From an uncultured Pseudoteredinibacter sp. (lineage in GTDB: Bacteria; Pseudomonadota; Gammaproteobacteria; Pseudomonadales; Cellvibrionaceae), in the NCBI RefSeq assembly GCF_947502065.1, contig NZ_CANMYE010000002.1, positions 62,001-126,000 of the forward strand: a stretch of 64,000 bases of DNA. The letters run 5' to 3'. The translations under genes were made by a program, and so were the position numbers. The notes below the pieces were generated by a model that saw only the letters and a program-made list of their open reading frames with translations, was not told the DNA's origin and did not search any database. Below, piece after piece: positions 8,879 through 19,143 of this stretch. How positions within the stretch are numbered: position 1 is the first letter of the stretch; the number at the start of each line of letters is the position of its first letter.

Positions 8879-10081
8879 ATGGCGGATACCATATTTTTAT
8901 ACAAGGGTACCGATAAGAAAGGAAAAGCAGTTCAAGGGGAGCTTAAGGGCGCAAGTACCGCGCTTGTAAAAGCCCAATTACTAAGACAAGGCGTAAAGGT
9001 AAAAACCGTTCGCAAAAAGCCTAAACCCCTATTTGGGGCCGGCAGAGCTATTAAGCCTCAAGATATTGCTATTTTTACCCGCCAAATGGCTACGATGATG
9101 AAAGCTGGCGTACCATTGGTACAGAGTTTTGAAATTGTTGCGGAAGGCGTCGACAACCCTCGCTTGTCCGATTTAATTCTCGAAATTAAAGACGGAGTTG
9201 CATCAGGTAGTGGCTTTGCAAGTTCACTACGACAACACCCAAAGTATTTTGATGATTTGTTTTGCAGTCTAGTGGAATCTGGTGAGCAATCTGGTGCGCT
9301 GGAAACAATGCTAGACAGGATTGCGACCTATAAAGAAAAGACTGAAGCTCTAAAAGCGAAAATTAAAAAGGCTATGACCTACCCAATAGCAGTGCTTATT
9401 GTAGCCTTCATTGTAACCGGTATTTTGCTGGTAAAAGTGGTACCTCAATTTGCTGAGACCTTTTCGAGCTTTGGCGCTGACCTGCCAGCTTTTACCCTAT
9501 TTGTTTTAGGTTTATCCAATACCGTACAAGAGATATGGTACCTCATTCTTGGAGCGGTAATTCTATTAGTCTGGCTCTTTTCTCAAGCTCGCAAGAAATC
9601 ACAGAAGTTTTCCGATGGTGTCGACAAAGTTACACTTAAGCTGCCAATTATTGGCAATATTGTGTACAACTCTATCATCGCCCGTTTTGCGCGGACCTTA
9701 GCGACCACCTTTGCCGCTGGTGTACCCCTGATTGACGCCCTTACCTCTGTTTCTGGTGCCGCCGGCAATGCCCTGTATCGAGACTCAATTCTAAACATTA
9801 GGGACGAAGTTGCTACTGGCATGACCATGAATAGCTGCCTTCGAAGCGCCGGAATTTATCCGTCCATGTTGATACAAATGACAGCAATTGGTGAAGAGTC
9901 TGGCTCGCTTGATGAAATGTTAGATAAAGTGGCCATTTTTTATGAGGAAGAAGTCGACAACATGGTAGACAATCTAACCACTCTATTAGAGCCAATGATT
10001 ATGGCTATTTTAGGCGTATTAGTAGGCGGCCTAATGATCGCCATGTACCTACCTATCTTCCAATTGGGACAGGTGGTTTAA
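8879..10081 (+). CDS. pilC: Type IV pilus inner-membrane platform protein PilC
   Basis: A 400-residue member of the GspF/PilC family, with two tandem T2SSF domains. Each contains helical cytoplasmic parts (IFTRQMATMMKAGVPL and FARTLATTFAAGVPL are the paired repeat signatures), and three membrane segments are visible near residues 170-195, 210-235 and the C-terminus. It couples PilB ATP hydrolysis to pilin extraction from the membrane. Length and order match the family exactly. It lies 9 bp before pilD. Confidence 0.96.
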   Translation: MADTIFLYKGTDKKGKAVQGELKGASTALVKAQLLRQGVKVKTVRKKPKPLFGAGRAIKPQDIAIFTRQMATMMKAGVPLVQSFEIVAEGVDNPRLSDLILEIKDGVASGSGFASSLRQHPKYFDDLFCSLVESGEQSGALETMLDRIATYKEKTEALKAKIKKAMTYPIAVLIVAFIVTGILLVKVVPQFAETFSSFGADLPAFTLFVLGLSNTVQEIWYLILGAVILLVWLFSQARKKSQKFSDGVDKVTLKLPIIGNIVYNSIIARFARTLATTFAAGVPLIDALTSVSGAAGNALYRDSILNIRDEVATGMTMNSCLRSAGIYPSMLIQMTAIGEESGSLDEMLDKVAIFYEEEVDNMVDNLTTLLEPMIMAILGVLVGGLMIAMYLPIFQLGQVV

Positions 10082-10090
10082 GGCCAAATC

Positions 10091-10963
10091 ATGCTGCAAG
10101 ATGTATTCAGCCAATACCCTGGCGCGCTCGCCGGGGTTGTTTGTATTTTAGGTCTGCTGGTTGGCAGTTTTTTAAATGTGGTTATCTATCGCCTCCCCAA
10201 AATGCTCGAACGTGAGTGGAAGCATTATTGTGGCGAAATCTTAGAGCTAGAAAAAAGTGAGCATGAAGCTCCAAAAGAAGAATTTAACCTAGTTGTACCC
10301 GCATCCACCTGCCCTAGCTGCGATCATAAAATTCGCGCATGGGAAAATATCCCTGTTATAAGCTATTTATTTTTACGCGGGCGCTGCAGCAACTGCAAAA
10401 CCAGCATCTCAATTCGCTACCCCATCATTGAAGCGGTGACCGCAGCACTCTCAGCTGTGCTTGCAATAAAATTCGGTTTTAGCTGGCAGCTTGCCGCTGC
10501 ACTGCTATTAACTTGGGCATTGATATCACTCACCATGATTGATATCGACACCCAGCTACTACCAGACAATATCACCATACCTTTGCTGTGGCTGGGCCTT
10601 ATTCTCAATAGCCAAGGCTTGTTTACTAGCCTAACGGACGCCTTATGGGGCGCCGTATTTGGCTACTTAAGCCTCTGGTCAGTGTATTGGATATTTAAGC
10701 TACTCACCCAAAAAGAAGGCATGGGCTATGGCGATTTCAAATTGCTGGCCGCACTTGGTGCTTGGATGGGATGGCAAGCCCTGCCCGTTACGATACTATT
10801 ATCGTCTGTCGTAGGGGCAGTGATCGGCATCGCCGGCATTTTGATTATGGGCCGCGATAAAAATATTCCCATTCCCTTTGGCCCCTATCTCGCCATCGCT
10901 GGCTGGATTTACTTTATGTGGGGCGAAGCGATAGTAAACGCCTACCTAAATCTGTATAAATAA
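10091..10963 (+). CDS. pilD: Prepilin leader peptidase / N-methyltransferase PilD
   Basis: A 290-residue polytopic aspartic protease of the A24 family. It cleaves the short leaders of both pilins in this window and methylates the new N-terminal Phe. The N-terminal domain has two CxxC pairs (CPSCDHKI and CSNCKTS) that bind zinc. The catalytic aspartates are in MIDIDTQLLPDNI and in the GxGD motif MGYGDFKLLAALG. The family-typical N-terminus (LLVGSFLNVVIYRLP) supports the start. coaE follows after 5 bp. Confidence 0.96.
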   Translation: MLQDVFSQYPGALAGVVCILGLLVGSFLNVVIYRLPKMLEREWKHYCGEILELEKSEHEAPKEEFNLVVPASTCPSCDHKIRAWENIPVISYLFLRGRCSNCKTSISIRYPIIEAVTAALSAVLAIKFGFSWQLAAALLLTWALISLTMIDIDTQLLPDNITIPLLWLGLILNSQGLFTSLTDALWGAVFGYLSLWSVYWIFKLLTQKEGMGYGDFKLLAALGAWMGWQALPVTILLSSVVGAVIGIAGILIMGRDKNIPIPFGPYLAIAGWIYFMWGEAIVNAYLNLYK

Positions 10964-10968
10964 ACGCT

Positions 10969-11580
10969 ATGCAAGAACAAAAATGGGTAGTCGGCCTTAC
11001 CGGCGGCATTGGCAGCGGTAAAACGGCCGTCTCGGATCGCTTTGCCTTAAAAGGTATTGTGGTTGTCGATGCGGACATTGCTTCGCGCACTATTGTAGAG
11101 CCCGGCAAACCCGCGCTGCTGGAAATCGCCGAGCATTTTGGCGCCGATATAATCAACAAGGAAGGCCAACTGGACCGGGCAAAATTACGCGAAATTGTAT
11201 TCGCCGATCCAACGCAACGCAGTAAGCTAGAGGCCATTACGCACCCCCGTATTCGCGATGAAATTATTTATGGCATCACTACGGCTAGCAGTCCTTATGT
11301 CATTTTAGCCTCACCATTACTGATGGAAACTGATCAACACAGCATGTGTGATCGCATTTTATTGGTGGATGTGCCAGAAGCCTTACAGCTAGAGCGAGCT
11401 AGTGCCCGAGATGGTGTAAGCGTTGAGCAAATCAAAGCGATAATGGCTGCGCAAACCAGTCGAGATAAGCGCCAAGCTAGTGCCGACGACATTATTGTTA
11501 ACGATCGCGACCTCACTTGGCTAGATCACGAGGTCGAACGTCTTCATGCTCATTATATTACGCTTAGCACAAAGGCTTGA
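10969..11580 (+). CDS. coaE: Dephospho-CoA kinase
   Basis: A 203-residue P-loop kinase catalysing the last step of coenzyme A synthesis, phosphorylation of the 3'-hydroxyl of dephospho-CoA. The Walker A is GGIGSGKT at the N-terminus, followed by VVDADIASR and, in the lid/substrate region, THPRIRDEI. Length and motif spacing match the family. Its place between pilD and yacG is the standard gammaproteobacterial arrangement and reflects co-transcription rather than shared function. Confidence 0.95.
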   Translation: MQEQKWVVGLTGGIGSGKTAVSDRFALKGIVVVDADIASRTIVEPGKPALLEIAEHFGADIINKEGQLDRAKLREIVFADPTQRSKLEAITHPRIRDEIIYGITTASSPYVILASPLLMETDQHSMCDRILLVDVPEALQLERASARDGVSVEQIKAIMAAQTSRDKRQASADDIIVNDRDLTWLDHEVERLHAHYITLSTKA

Positions 11581-11659
11581 TCCCAAAGCAATGCCCGCTT
11601 AAGCTTGAGGCTAAATATACGCCCAAAGCCAAACAGCAGCACAGCCAAGAGAACTCTCC

Positions 11660-11887
11660 ATGAGCAAAGAAATCAGCTTACAATGCCCAACTTGCAAGAG
11701 CGAAGTAAAGTGGAATGATGATTTTCCGCAGCGCCCTTTTTGCAGTGCACGCTGCCAGTTGATTGATTTAGGTGAATGGGCGAACGAAAGCCATAAAATT
11801 GCTGGCTCTTCGATCTATGAAGATATGCTAAGTGGCGATCTTGAAGCCGCCACGATGATAAACCCTGATGCTAAAATTCAGCACTAG
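11660..11887 (+). CDS. yacG: DNA gyrase inhibitor YacG
   Basis: A 75-residue zinc-finger protein. The Cys4 site is made of CPTC near the N-terminus and CSARC about 18 residues later, followed by QLIDLGEWA, the conserved YacG helix. E. coli YacG binds GyrB and inhibits gyrase. It is the last gene of the pilBCD-coaE group and converges with the mutT-like gene, with 6 bp between the stops. Confidence 0.93.
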   Translation: MSKEISLQCPTCKSEVKWNDDFPQRPFCSARCQLIDLGEWANESHKIAGSSIYEDMLSGDLEAATMINPDAKIQH

Positions 11888-11893
11888 CAAGCT

Positions 11894-12298
11894 TTAAAAC
11901 TGTTTCTGCAAGCACTTTACAATGGCCTCGTTCGCAGCGGGAAAAGCGTACTGGTTCAGTTCAGCTAATGGCACCCAGCGTAACTCCTGCCCTTCCAAAC
12001 CCTTCTCCTGGCCGCTAAAGTCGTCTACCTGCCAGATATCCAAGAATACAGCTTTATCACCATAGTCATGGCTTACATCCATTAAAGGGCTGGCAGCAAG
12101 AAGCTCAATATCAAGCTCTTCTTTAAGTTCACGGGACAGGGCGTCACGAGGCTCTTCGCCTTGCTCAAGTTTGCCACCGGGAAATTCCCATAAGCCGCCC
12201 TGATGAAGATGCTCAGGCCTTTTAGCGAGCAAAATACTCTTAGCTTTGTCAGCCTTGCCCCAAATAACACCCACCATGACATGCACTGTTTTTTTCAT
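11894..12298 (-). CDS. mutT: MutT-type Nudix hydrolase
   Basis: A 134-residue Nudix protein. The Nudix box reads GGKLEQGEEPRDALSRELKEE, with the G-x5-E-x7-REUxEE pattern complete, and it is preceded by GLWEFPGG as in MutT. MutT hydrolyses 8-oxo-dGTP to its monophosphate and so lowers A:T to C:G mutation. It lies 33 bp downstream of argJ on the same strand and is probably co-transcribed, as in many pseudomonad relatives. Some members are fused to a thiamine-phosphate-synthase-like domain; this one is not. Confidence 0.9.
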   Translation of the reverse strand: MKKTVHVMVGVIWGKADKAKSILLAKRPEHLHQGGLWEFPGGKLEQGEEPRDALSRELKEELDIELLAASPLMDVSHDYGDKAVFLDIWQVDDFSGQEKGLEGQELRWVPLAELNQYAFPAANEAIVKCLQKQF

Positions 12299-12331
12299 TG
12301 CTTAAACGATTCTGTTAACGGCTTACTATCA

Positions 12332-13549
12332 CTATGAACGGTAGTCGGCATTGATGGTTACGTAATCGTGGGAGAGATCACTGGTCCAAACAGTTTCGGA
12401 AACACTGCCGCGATTTAAATGAATACGAATAGTAATTTCTTCTTGATCCATAACCTTTTGCCCTGCGGCTTCGGTATAGCTTTCTGCGCGGCCGCCGTTT
12501 TCAACAATAAGCACATCATCTAAATGTACGGTTACCAACTTATCATCTAAGCCTTCCACACCAGCATAGCCAATAGCAGCTACGATTCGCCCCCAGTTAG
12601 GGTCGCTGGCAAATAGTGCCGTTTTCACCAAGGGCGATTGCGCCACTGCGTAGGCGACTTTCAAACACTCCTCTTGATTAGCACCACCAGCAACTTCTAC
12701 AGTGACAAACTTAGTGGCGCCCTCACCGTCGGAAACAATAGATTTGGCCAACTCAATTAAGATTTTCTCGATGGAAGCATATAAGGCTAGTGCCGCTGAG
12801 CTTTTGGCATCATCGATATGGGCTAAAGCTGCGGTTCCTGTTGCCATTAAAATACAAGAATCATTGGTGGAGGTATCACCATCAACAGTAATACGATTAA
12901 ACGAAGCTTCTGCGGCGCGAGAAACCATATCTTGCAATACATTGCTGCAAACATCCGCATCCGTCGCAATATAGGCCAACATGGTAGCCATATCCGGCCT
13001 GATCATGCCCGAGCCCTTGGCAATTCCCGTAACGGTAATAGTGTGGCCATCGATCTCGATCTGCTCACTGGCACCCTTAGGGCGAGTGTCCGTCGTCATT
13101 ATCGCGCGTGCGGCCTGCTTCCAAGCATCTTCTTCTAAGGCGGCCATAGCCTCAGGAATACCTGCCAATAAATTATCCATTGGCAATAGCTCACCGATAA
13201 CACCTGTTGAAAATGGCAATACCTGCTCGGTTTTGGTGCCAGAGATCTCAGCAATTTTTGCACAGCTCGCCATTGCATCTGCTAAGCCCTGCTCGCCAGT
13301 GCAAGCATTGGCATTACCGGAATTCACAATCAGATATCGAATATCGCCAGGAAGGTGGTTTTTACACACTGCAACCGGGGCCGCACAAAAGGCATTTTTA
13401 GTAAATACACCGGCAACACTCGAGTTTGGGCCTAGCTCCATAATGAGCAAATCATCGCGGTCGGTGTAGCGGATATTGGCCGAAACCGATGCCAAACGAA
13501 GGCCTTTAATTGGGTGCATTTTAGGAAAAGGAAAGTTGCCCACTGCCAT
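12332..13549 (-). CDS. argJ: Bifunctional glutamate N-acetyltransferase / amino-acid acetyltransferase ArgJ
   Basis: A 405-residue ArgJ, which recycles the acetyl group from N-acetylornithine to glutamate in arginine synthesis and may also use acetyl-CoA. The autoproteolytic site is in GMIRPDMATMLAYIATDA, where cleavage before Thr creates the nucleophile of the beta subunit. ATG at 13549 gives the family N-terminus MAVGNFPFPKMHPIKG and is preceded by AGGA; a longer in-frame ORF starts 63 bp upstream but adds unrelated residues. It lies downstream of secA after a terminator, so it is likely to have its own promoter in 13550-13755. Confidence 0.95.
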   Translation of the reverse strand: MAVGNFPFPKMHPIKGLRLASVSANIRYTDRDDLLIMELGPNSSVAGVFTKNAFCAAPVAVCKNHLPGDIRYLIVNSGNANACTGEQGLADAMASCAKIAEISGTKTEQVLPFSTGVIGELLPMDNLLAGIPEAMAALEEDAWKQAARAIMTTDTRPKGASEQIEIDGHTITVTGIAKGSGMIRPDMATMLAYIATDADVCSNVLQDMVSRAAEASFNRITVDGDTSTNDSCILMATGTAALAHIDDAKSSAALALYASIEKILIELAKSIVSDGEGATKFVTVEVAGGANQEECLKVAYAVAQSPLVKTALFASDPNWGRIVAAIGYAGVEGLDDKLVTVHLDDVLIVENGGRAESYTEAAGQKVMDQEEITIRIHLNRGSVSETVWTSDLSHDYVTINADYRS

Positions 13550-13755
13550 GGTGAATCCTACTTTTAATAGTTTTATCGGGTACTGCGCTGCATCCAGCGT
13601 TCGATGCGACATTTCAAATCAATTAATATAAATTGATAAAGCTAAGTTATTGTACCGTGAAGCGAAGCGCTGTGCTTCAAGCAATAGTGGTAAAAAAGGC
13701 TTAATTGATCAGTTTGCAAGCAAAGAAGATGGCAAATAGCCAACACAAGAAATAA

Positions 13756-13780
13756 AAAAGGCCCGCTAAGCGAGCCTTTT
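13756..13780 (-). terminator. Rho-independent terminator after secA
   Basis: Stem AAAAGGC...GCCTTTT with an inner CGC/GCG pair and loop TAA. On the minus strand it lies about 20 bp past the secA stop and continues into a T-rich tail. Confidence 0.85.
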
Positions 13781-13802
13781 AAAATAGTTAACGCTTAAGC
13801 AA

Positions 13803-16490
13803 TTAACTTAGCTTGCCGTGGCACTGCTTATACTTTTTGCCAGAGCCACAAGGACAGGCGTCATTTCGGCCTACCTTGGCACCTTGTCGCACAAATGGCT
13901 TGTCAGCTTCATCAGGATCCATTTCAGCTTCTTGCTCCAATGCCGAAGCTGAAGCGTGCTCAAGCTCCATAGCCTGTTGCTTTAGAGCCTCTAAGCGCTG
14001 GCGCTCCATCTCTGCAACCTGCTCTTCACTCATTGGCTCTACACGGAACAGTACACGCACAACTTCATGCTTCAAATTGTTTAGCATGGTTTCGAACATC
14101 TCGAAAGATTCGCGCTTGTATTCCTGTTTAGGGTTCTTCTGTGCATAAGCACGCAGGCCGATACCCTGGCGCAAATGATCCATGTTAGAAAGGTGTTCTT
14201 TCCACAACACATCAAGGATCTGCAGCATTACCTGACGTTCAATATCGCGCATGGCTTCACCAACGCGCTCGCACTTCTCGTCATAAACTTTTTGCAGCTC
14301 TTCGGCAATGCGATCACGCAACTGCTCTTCATCCATATGGTTGTCTTCATCCAACCATTTTTGCAGCGGCAGCTCCGCACCAAACTCATTATGGATATGC
14401 TGCTCTAAACCAGGTACATCCCACTGCTCTTCCACGCTCATTGGTGGAATAAAATCAGCGGTAACATCATGGATTACATCGGCTCGAATCGCGGTTACGG
14501 TTTCAGCGATATCTTCAGTTTCCAGTAACTCATTGCGCTGGTTATAAACCACCTGACGCTGATCATTGGCAACATCATCAAATTCTAAAAGCTGCTTACG
14601 AATGTCGAAGTTACGACCTTCTACTTTACGCTGGGCTTTTTCGATGGCGTTGGTCATCATCTTATGTTCGATGGCCTCGCCCTTCTCCATATCCATAGCC
14701 TGCATAAAGCCGCGCAGACGATCAGACACAAAGATACGCATCAAGTTATCTTCTAGGGAAAGGTAAAAACGAGAGAAGCCAGGATCACCCTGACGACCCG
14801 CACGACCACGCAGCTGATTATCGATACGACGTGATTCATGACGTTCTGTACACAGGATATGCAGGCCACCTGCTTCAAGTACCGTTTTATGGCGCTCTTC
14901 CCAATCTTCTTTAATCTTATCGATCTCGGCCTGGCTTGGGTTTTCTAGCTGGGCAACCTCGGCTTCCCAGTTACCGCCCAATACAATATCGGTACCACGA
15001 CCGGCCATATTGGTGGCAATGGTTACTTTAGCAGGGCGGCCCGCCTCAGCAACAATCGATGCTTCTTGCTGGTGGAACTTAGCATTAAGAACCTTGTGCT
15101 CAATGCCTGACTTTTTCAGGCGCTTAGACATCTCTTCAGAAGATTCAATCGACGCAGTACCCACCAATACTGGCGCGTTACGCTCCTGACAATCTTTAAT
15201 ATCTTCAACAATCGCGTCAAACTTCTCTTCGGTGGTCATATAGACCAAATCGTTAAAGTCTTTACGCTGGATTTCTTTGTTGGTTGGAATGACCACAACA
15301 TCCAAGTTATAAATCTGGCGAAACTCAAAGGCTTCAGTATCGGCAGTACCCGTCATACCCGATAGCTTCTGATAAATACGGAAGTAGTTCTGGAAGGTGG
15401 TAGATGCCAAAGTTTGGCTTTCTTGCTGGATGGTTACACCTTCTTTGGCCTCTAGCGCCTGATGCAAACCTTCAGACAAGCGACGACCATGCATGGTACG
15501 GCCAGTGTGCTCATCGATCAGCACTACTTCGTTTTGCTGAACAATATAATCCACATCTTTTTGGAACAGGGTGTGGGCCTTCATAGCCGAGTGCACATGG
15601 TGCAGCAAAGCTAGGTTATTCGCGGCGTATAGGCTTTCATCGTCGGCCAGCATACGCTCTCGGATCAATAAATCTTCAACCAGCTGATGACCCACTTCGG
15701 TCAATTCAACCTGGCGAGACTTCTCGTCCATGGTGTAATGGGTCTCTTCTTCCAACTGAGGAATCAACTGATTCATGCGGCGATAAAGTTCAGAACTATC
15801 TTCTGCCGCACCGGAGATAATCAATGGCGTACGAGCTTCATCGATCAAAATCGAATCCACCTCATCAACTACCGCAAAGTTTAATGGACGCTGAGCTTTA
15901 TCTTCTCTACGCAGGGCCATATTGTCGCGCAAATAATCAAAGCCAAACTCATTGTTAGTACCGTAGGTAATATCCGCACGATAAGCATCGTATTTTTCTT
16001 GCGGGTCTTGCTGAGAGTGAATAACACCAACTGTTAAACCCAACGCTTCATACAGCGGACGCATCCAATTGGCGTCACGGCCGGCAAGATAATCGTTCAC
16101 CGTTACAATATGCACACCCAAACCAGATAAGGCGTTCAAGTAGGCAGGTAAGGTGGCCACTAAGGTTTTACCTTCACCGGTACGCATTTCGGCGATACGG
16201 CCTTCGTGTAGGGTAATGCCACCGATCATCTGTACATCAAAGTGACGCATCCCCATAACTCGATGGCCCGCCTCTCGAACCAAAGCAAAAGCTTCCGGCA
16301 GAATAGCGTTTAGGGTTTCACCTTCGGCTACGCGCTCTTTAAAGCTAGCGGTTTTTTCCTTAATTTCAGCATCGCTAAGGGCTTGCATGCTTTCTTCATG
16401 GGCATTGATCTTCTTAACCAACTTGCCCATACGCTTCAATTCGCGGCCGTTTTTAGTACCAAAAACTGCTCTAACCAGCTTGCCTATCAT
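13803..16490 (-). CDS. secA: Protein translocase ATPase SecA
   Basis: An 895-residue motor ATPase that drives preproteins through SecYEG. It shows Walker A MRTGEGKT, the DEAD-like [21 protein letters not shown] region (preprotein cross-linking domain follows), the helicase motif [14 protein letters not shown], and a C-terminal SEC-C zinc site ([16 protein letters not shown]). ATG at 16490 matches the short family N-terminus ([11 protein letters not shown]); an in-frame TTG 12 bp upstream is possible. The gene follows an M23 peptidase and lpxC on the same strand. No SecM-like arrest peptide is evident immediately upstream. Confidence 0.97.
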   Translation of the reverse strand: MIGKLVRAVFGTKNGRELKRMGKLVKKINAHEESMQALSDAEIKEKTASFKERVAEGETLNAILPEAFALVREAGHRVMGMRHFDVQMIGGITLHEGRIAEMRTGEGKTLVATLPAYLNALSGLGVHIVTVNDYLAGRDANWMRPLYEALGLTVGVIHSQQDPQEKYDAYRADITYGTNNEFGFDYLRDNMALRREDKAQRPLNFAVVDEVDSILIDEARTPLIISGAAEDSSELYRRMNQLIPQLEEETHYTMDEKSRQVELTEVGHQLVEDLLIRERMLADDESLYAANNLALLHHVHSAMKAHTLFQKDVDYIVQQNEVVLIDEHTGRTMHGRRLSEGLHQALEAKEGVTIQQESQTLASTTFQNYFRIYQKLSGMTGTADTEAFEFRQIYNLDVVVIPTNKEIQRKDFNDLVYMTTEEKFDAIVEDIKDCQERNAPVLVGTASIESSEEMSKRLKKSGIEHKVLNAKFHQQEASIVAEAGRPAKVTIATNMAGRGTDIVLGGNWEAEVAQLENPSQAEIDKIKEDWEERHKTVLEAGGLHILCTERHESRRIDNQLRGRAGRQGDPGFSRFYLSLEDNLMRIFVSDRLRGFMQAMDMEKGEAIEHKMMTNAIEKAQRKVEGRNFDIRKQLLEFDDVANDQRQVVYNQRNELLETEDIAETVTAIRADVIHDVTADFIPPMSVEEQWDVPGLEQHIHNEFGAELPLQKWLDEDNHMDEEQLRDRIAEELQKVYDEKCERVGEAMRDIERQVMLQILDVLWKEHLSNMDHLRQGIGLRAYAQKNPKQEYKRESFEMFETMLNNLKHEVVRVLFRVEPMSEEQVAEMERQRLEALKQQAMELEHASASALEQEAEMDPDEADKPFVRQGAKVGRNDACPCGSGKKYKQCHGKLS

Positions 16491-16641
16491 GTTATTTACC
16501 AATTCCTACGGATGTCCCCTACATATTGGGGCGAATATTGTCAGTTTAAAGCCGCAAAAAGCGGTCAAATTCAAAAAGGTGCCAAGTAAACCCCAAGCAG
16601 CCTGCAGGTGCAAGCTTAGGTTCACCTAATAAGAAGAAGTG

Positions 16642-17577
16642 CTATCGATGTGTACGGTGGATATAAGAGGCAGGGTCTACAGCGCGACCGTTTTTATAAA
16701 CTTCGAAATGTACATGGGGGCCTGTGGATCGGCCAGATGTGCCCATGGCCGCGATGATATGGCCTTTTTTCACCACATCACCAACTTTTACTTTGATCTC
16801 GCTATTATGAGCATAACGAGTCGAGAACCCTTCACCATGGTTGATCTCAACCAACTGGCCATATCCTGAGCGGTCGCTAGCCCAAGTGATCACACCCGCA
16901 GCAACCGAAATAACTGGAGAACCCATCTTACCGGCAAAATCAACACCATTATGCCAAGCGACTTTGCCATTGAACGGGTCGGTACGACGCCCAAAGCGCG
17001 AAGACATCCAACCTTTTTGGACCGGACGACCAGCCAAGAAAATATCTTTTTCTATCTTACGCTTAGCCATCATGGCATCCAGAATTTCAAGCTGCTGCTC
17101 TCGATCTTCGATCTGTTGGCCAAGCTGATCAATCGCATCGATAAATTCGGGGGCTTGGTAGGCATCACCTAAGGCATTTGACTCTGGACCACCTACCGCT
17201 GGGGCTCGACTAAAATCGAATTCGCCCTTATCAAGCTTGGCGATACTGGTAAGGCGCTCGCCCAGCGCATCTAAGCGCAGCAAACGTGCTTGCAGCTCTG
17301 CCATACGCAAAGTTAAGGCAGCAACCTTTTCACGGGCATCGCGACCGGCTTCTTGAATATCTTGCTTTTGCTTTACGAGTTCTTTTTGCCAGGCACGGCG
17401 GGAATCAGAGCTTAGAAATTCGTTTTCGGCGTCCATTTGGCTGGCTTGCCACAACCAAAATCCACCAACGGTTGCAGGCACGCCAAGTAGGCACAAAGAC
17501 AATAGCGCAACAGACCACGCACCAACTGTAAAGCTGCGCGTGCTACCGTGATTCTTGCTGACCAGAATAACTTTCAT
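16642..17577 (-). CDS. M23 family metallopeptidase (LytM-type, membrane-anchored)
   Basis: A 311-residue predicted peptidoglycan endopeptidase or division-associated regulator. One N-terminal transmembrane segment (about 18-45) is followed by a coiled coil (about 60-180) and a C-terminal LytM domain. The zinc-site residues appear intact: HNGVDFAG supplies the H-x3-D pair and GPHVHFEVY supplies the HxH motif, so it is likely catalytic rather than EnvC/NlpD-like. It sits between lpxC and secA, a place where many gammaproteobacteria keep such a gene. The coiled coil suggests partner binding at the septum; this is inference. Confidence 0.9.
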   Translation of the reverse strand: MKVILVSKNHGSTRSFTVGAWSVALLSLCLLGVPATVGGFWLWQASQMDAENEFLSSDSRRAWQKELVKQKQDIQEAGRDAREKVAALTLRMAELQARLLRLDALGERLTSIAKLDKGEFDFSRAPAVGGPESNALGDAYQAPEFIDAIDQLGQQIEDREQQLEILDAMMAKRKIEKDIFLAGRPVQKGWMSSRFGRRTDPFNGKVAWHNGVDFAGKMGSPVISVAAGVITWASDRSGYGQLVEINHGEGFSTRYAHNSEIKVKVGDVVKKGHIIAAMGTSGRSTGPHVHFEVYKNGRAVDPASYIHRTHR

Positions 17578-18042
17578 ACTTCTAAGCCGCTACGTCAAAA
17601 ACAATATCTATCTATTTGTTTTACGGCCAAAAGCCGCTTTTTATTAGTGTTCAGATTGATATTCTGAACGTCAAACAAGGCCCCTACTCGCTCTTATCGA
17701 GCAAGCTAGCGACCCAGAGACAATTAAAACCGGTGAAACCACCTTCATCGTGGAAGCATTCCTGCCACCACTTTGTAGCCGCAAAGCGATATTCTTCTAT
17801 TATTGCTTGCCTGCTACTAACGGCTCATTAACCCTGCTAGGCACAAACTTATTTAAGCGCGCCATGCTCAGCCGATAAACCGTCGCTATTATGGTCTAAA
17901 TGGCCCAATAGCTAAAGTAAGTTTAGGCCATAAACCCCACTAAATCCTATTTGATAATAAAGAAATAGTGTTTTATGTCAAAACAGCGGGGACATCTTTA
18001 CGAATTAAAGAGCCTATTGCTGTGATTTTATGCACAAAATGA
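17578..18042. other. 465-bp gap between lpxC and the M23 gene, with a possible broken small ORF
   Basis: No intact gene is convincing here. On the minus strand ATG at 17865 opens a 21-codon frame ending at 17800. Shifted by -1, a frame without a start codon continues to a stop at 17684 and encodes about 48 residues rich in Trp, Phe and acidic residues. Joined, they would make a roughly 60-residue protein, which may be a decayed gene or chance. A perfect 7-bp inverted repeat (GTTCAGA/TCTGAAC) lies at 17649-17669. Many relatives have a DUF721/DciA gene in this interval; I do not recognise one. Confidence 0.3.
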
Positions 18043-18954
18043 TTAAAACGACATTACCGGCTTCATATAGGAAATAGGAGCCGCCGTTTCATCTTCAAAG
18101 GTGACCACTTCCCAAGCATCTTCCTGCTCCATTAGCTGTCGCAAGGATTTATTGTTCAGTGCATGACCTGATTTATGAGCTTTAAACTCACCAATTAGGC
18201 TGTTGCCCAATAGGTATAGATCGCCAATGGCGTCTAGAACTTTGTGTTTAACAAATTCATCTTCATAGCGCAGACCATCCTCATTAAGGATGCGATATTC
18301 ATCAACCACAATAGCGTTATCTACGCTACCGCCCTTGGCCAAGCCTTTAGAGCGAAGGTATTCAATTTCGTGCATAAAACCGAAAGTACGGGCACGGCTG
18401 ACTTCTTTAACAAAAGAGGTGCTAGAGAAGTCAACGGAGGCATCAAGCGTGTGGCCTTTAAAGACCGGATGATCGAAATCGATACTAAAGGAGACCTTAA
18501 AGCCGTCAAAGGGGAGGAAACTGGCTGTTTTGTCTCCCTCAGTAACTGTTACTGGTCTTTTAATGCGAATAAACTTTTTAGCAGCTTCCTGTTCAGCGAC
18601 ACCCGCTGATTGCAAAAGGAAGACAAATGGACCGGCACTGCCGTCCATAATCGGCACCTCAGCAGCACTGACTTCGACAATGGCATTATCAATGCCAAGG
18701 CCTGCCATCGCTGACAATAAATGCTCTACCGTGGAAACGCGCACATTATCTTTAACCAAGGTCGTCGATAAAGTGGTATCACCTACATTTTCAGCTTTCG
18801 CTTCTATATCTACTACTGGGTCTAGATCTACCCGTCGAAATACAATGCCGGTATCGATAGCTGCTGGTAACAAAGTTAGGAAGATTTTCTCCCCAGTATG
18901 CAATCCAACACCTGTTGCACGAATGGCATTTTTTAGCGTCCGCTGTTTGATCAT
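18043..18954 (-). CDS. lpxC: UDP-3-O-acyl-N-acetylglucosamine deacetylase LpxC
   Basis: A 303-residue zinc amidase that performs the committed step of lipid A synthesis. Visible family features are the N-terminal [13 protein letters not shown], the first zinc ligand in [14 protein letters not shown], the second zinc site in [17 protein letters not shown], and the general-acid His in [13 protein letters not shown]. Length equals that of E. coli and Pseudomonas LpxC. The C-terminus lacks an obvious FtsH degron like that of E. coli. It follows ftsZ on the same strand after a 189-bp gap that contains a nested hairpin. Confidence 0.97.
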   Translation of the reverse strand: MIKQRTLKNAIRATGVGLHTGEKIFLTLLPAAIDTGIVFRRVDLDPVVDIEAKAENVGDTTLSTTLVKDNVRVSTVEHLLSAMAGLGIDNAIVEVSAAEVPIMDGSAGPFVFLLQSAGVAEQEAAKKFIRIKRPVTVTEGDKTASFLPFDGFKVSFSIDFDHPVFKGHTLDASVDFSSTSFVKEVSRARTFGFMHEIEYLRSKGLAKGGSVDNAIVVDEYRILNEDGLRYEDEFVKHKVLDAIGDLYLLGNSLIGEFKAHKSGHALNNKSLRQLMEQEDAWEVVTFEDETAAPISYMKPVMSF

Positions 18955-19088
18955 ATAGGTCTACCGTCTCACACTGGCCCTAAAAGGGGCGCATACTAAC
19001 AGAAAACCATACTCGGCGCCATTCCTCGCCTTTCTTACAGGCGAAGCCACAACGCAGCTATCAAATATGGCTACAAAGTTCATTCCCC

Positions 19089-19123
19089 CAAAGCAAGCCG
19101 TTCAATTTTTGAACAGCGCTTTG
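19089..19123 (-). other. Nested hairpin between ftsZ and lpxC
   Basis: CAAAGC at 19089-19094 pairs with GCTTTG at 19118-19123, and inside it GTTCAA pairs with TTGAAC across a short T loop. There is no T-tract on the minus strand, so a simple intrinsic terminator is unlikely. It may be an attenuator, mRNA-processing site or 3'-end stabiliser between ftsZ and lpxC. Confidence 0.4.
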
Positions 19124-19143
19124 AGTGCACACGCTTTACTGTA

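Noticed and set aside
12981..13469. 162-codon open frame antisense to argJ
   Set aside because: It lies wholly within argJ, follows its codon structure as a shadow frame, has no family resemblance and no ribosome site.
13803..17577. SecM-type translational arrest control of secA
   Set aside because: The upstream gene is a 311-residue M23 peptidase and no arrest motif or signal-peptide-bearing short ORF precedes secA.
17616..17831. 71-codon plus-strand ORF between the M23 gene and lpxC
   Set aside because: No ribosome site, no family resemblance, and opposite to the surrounding operon.
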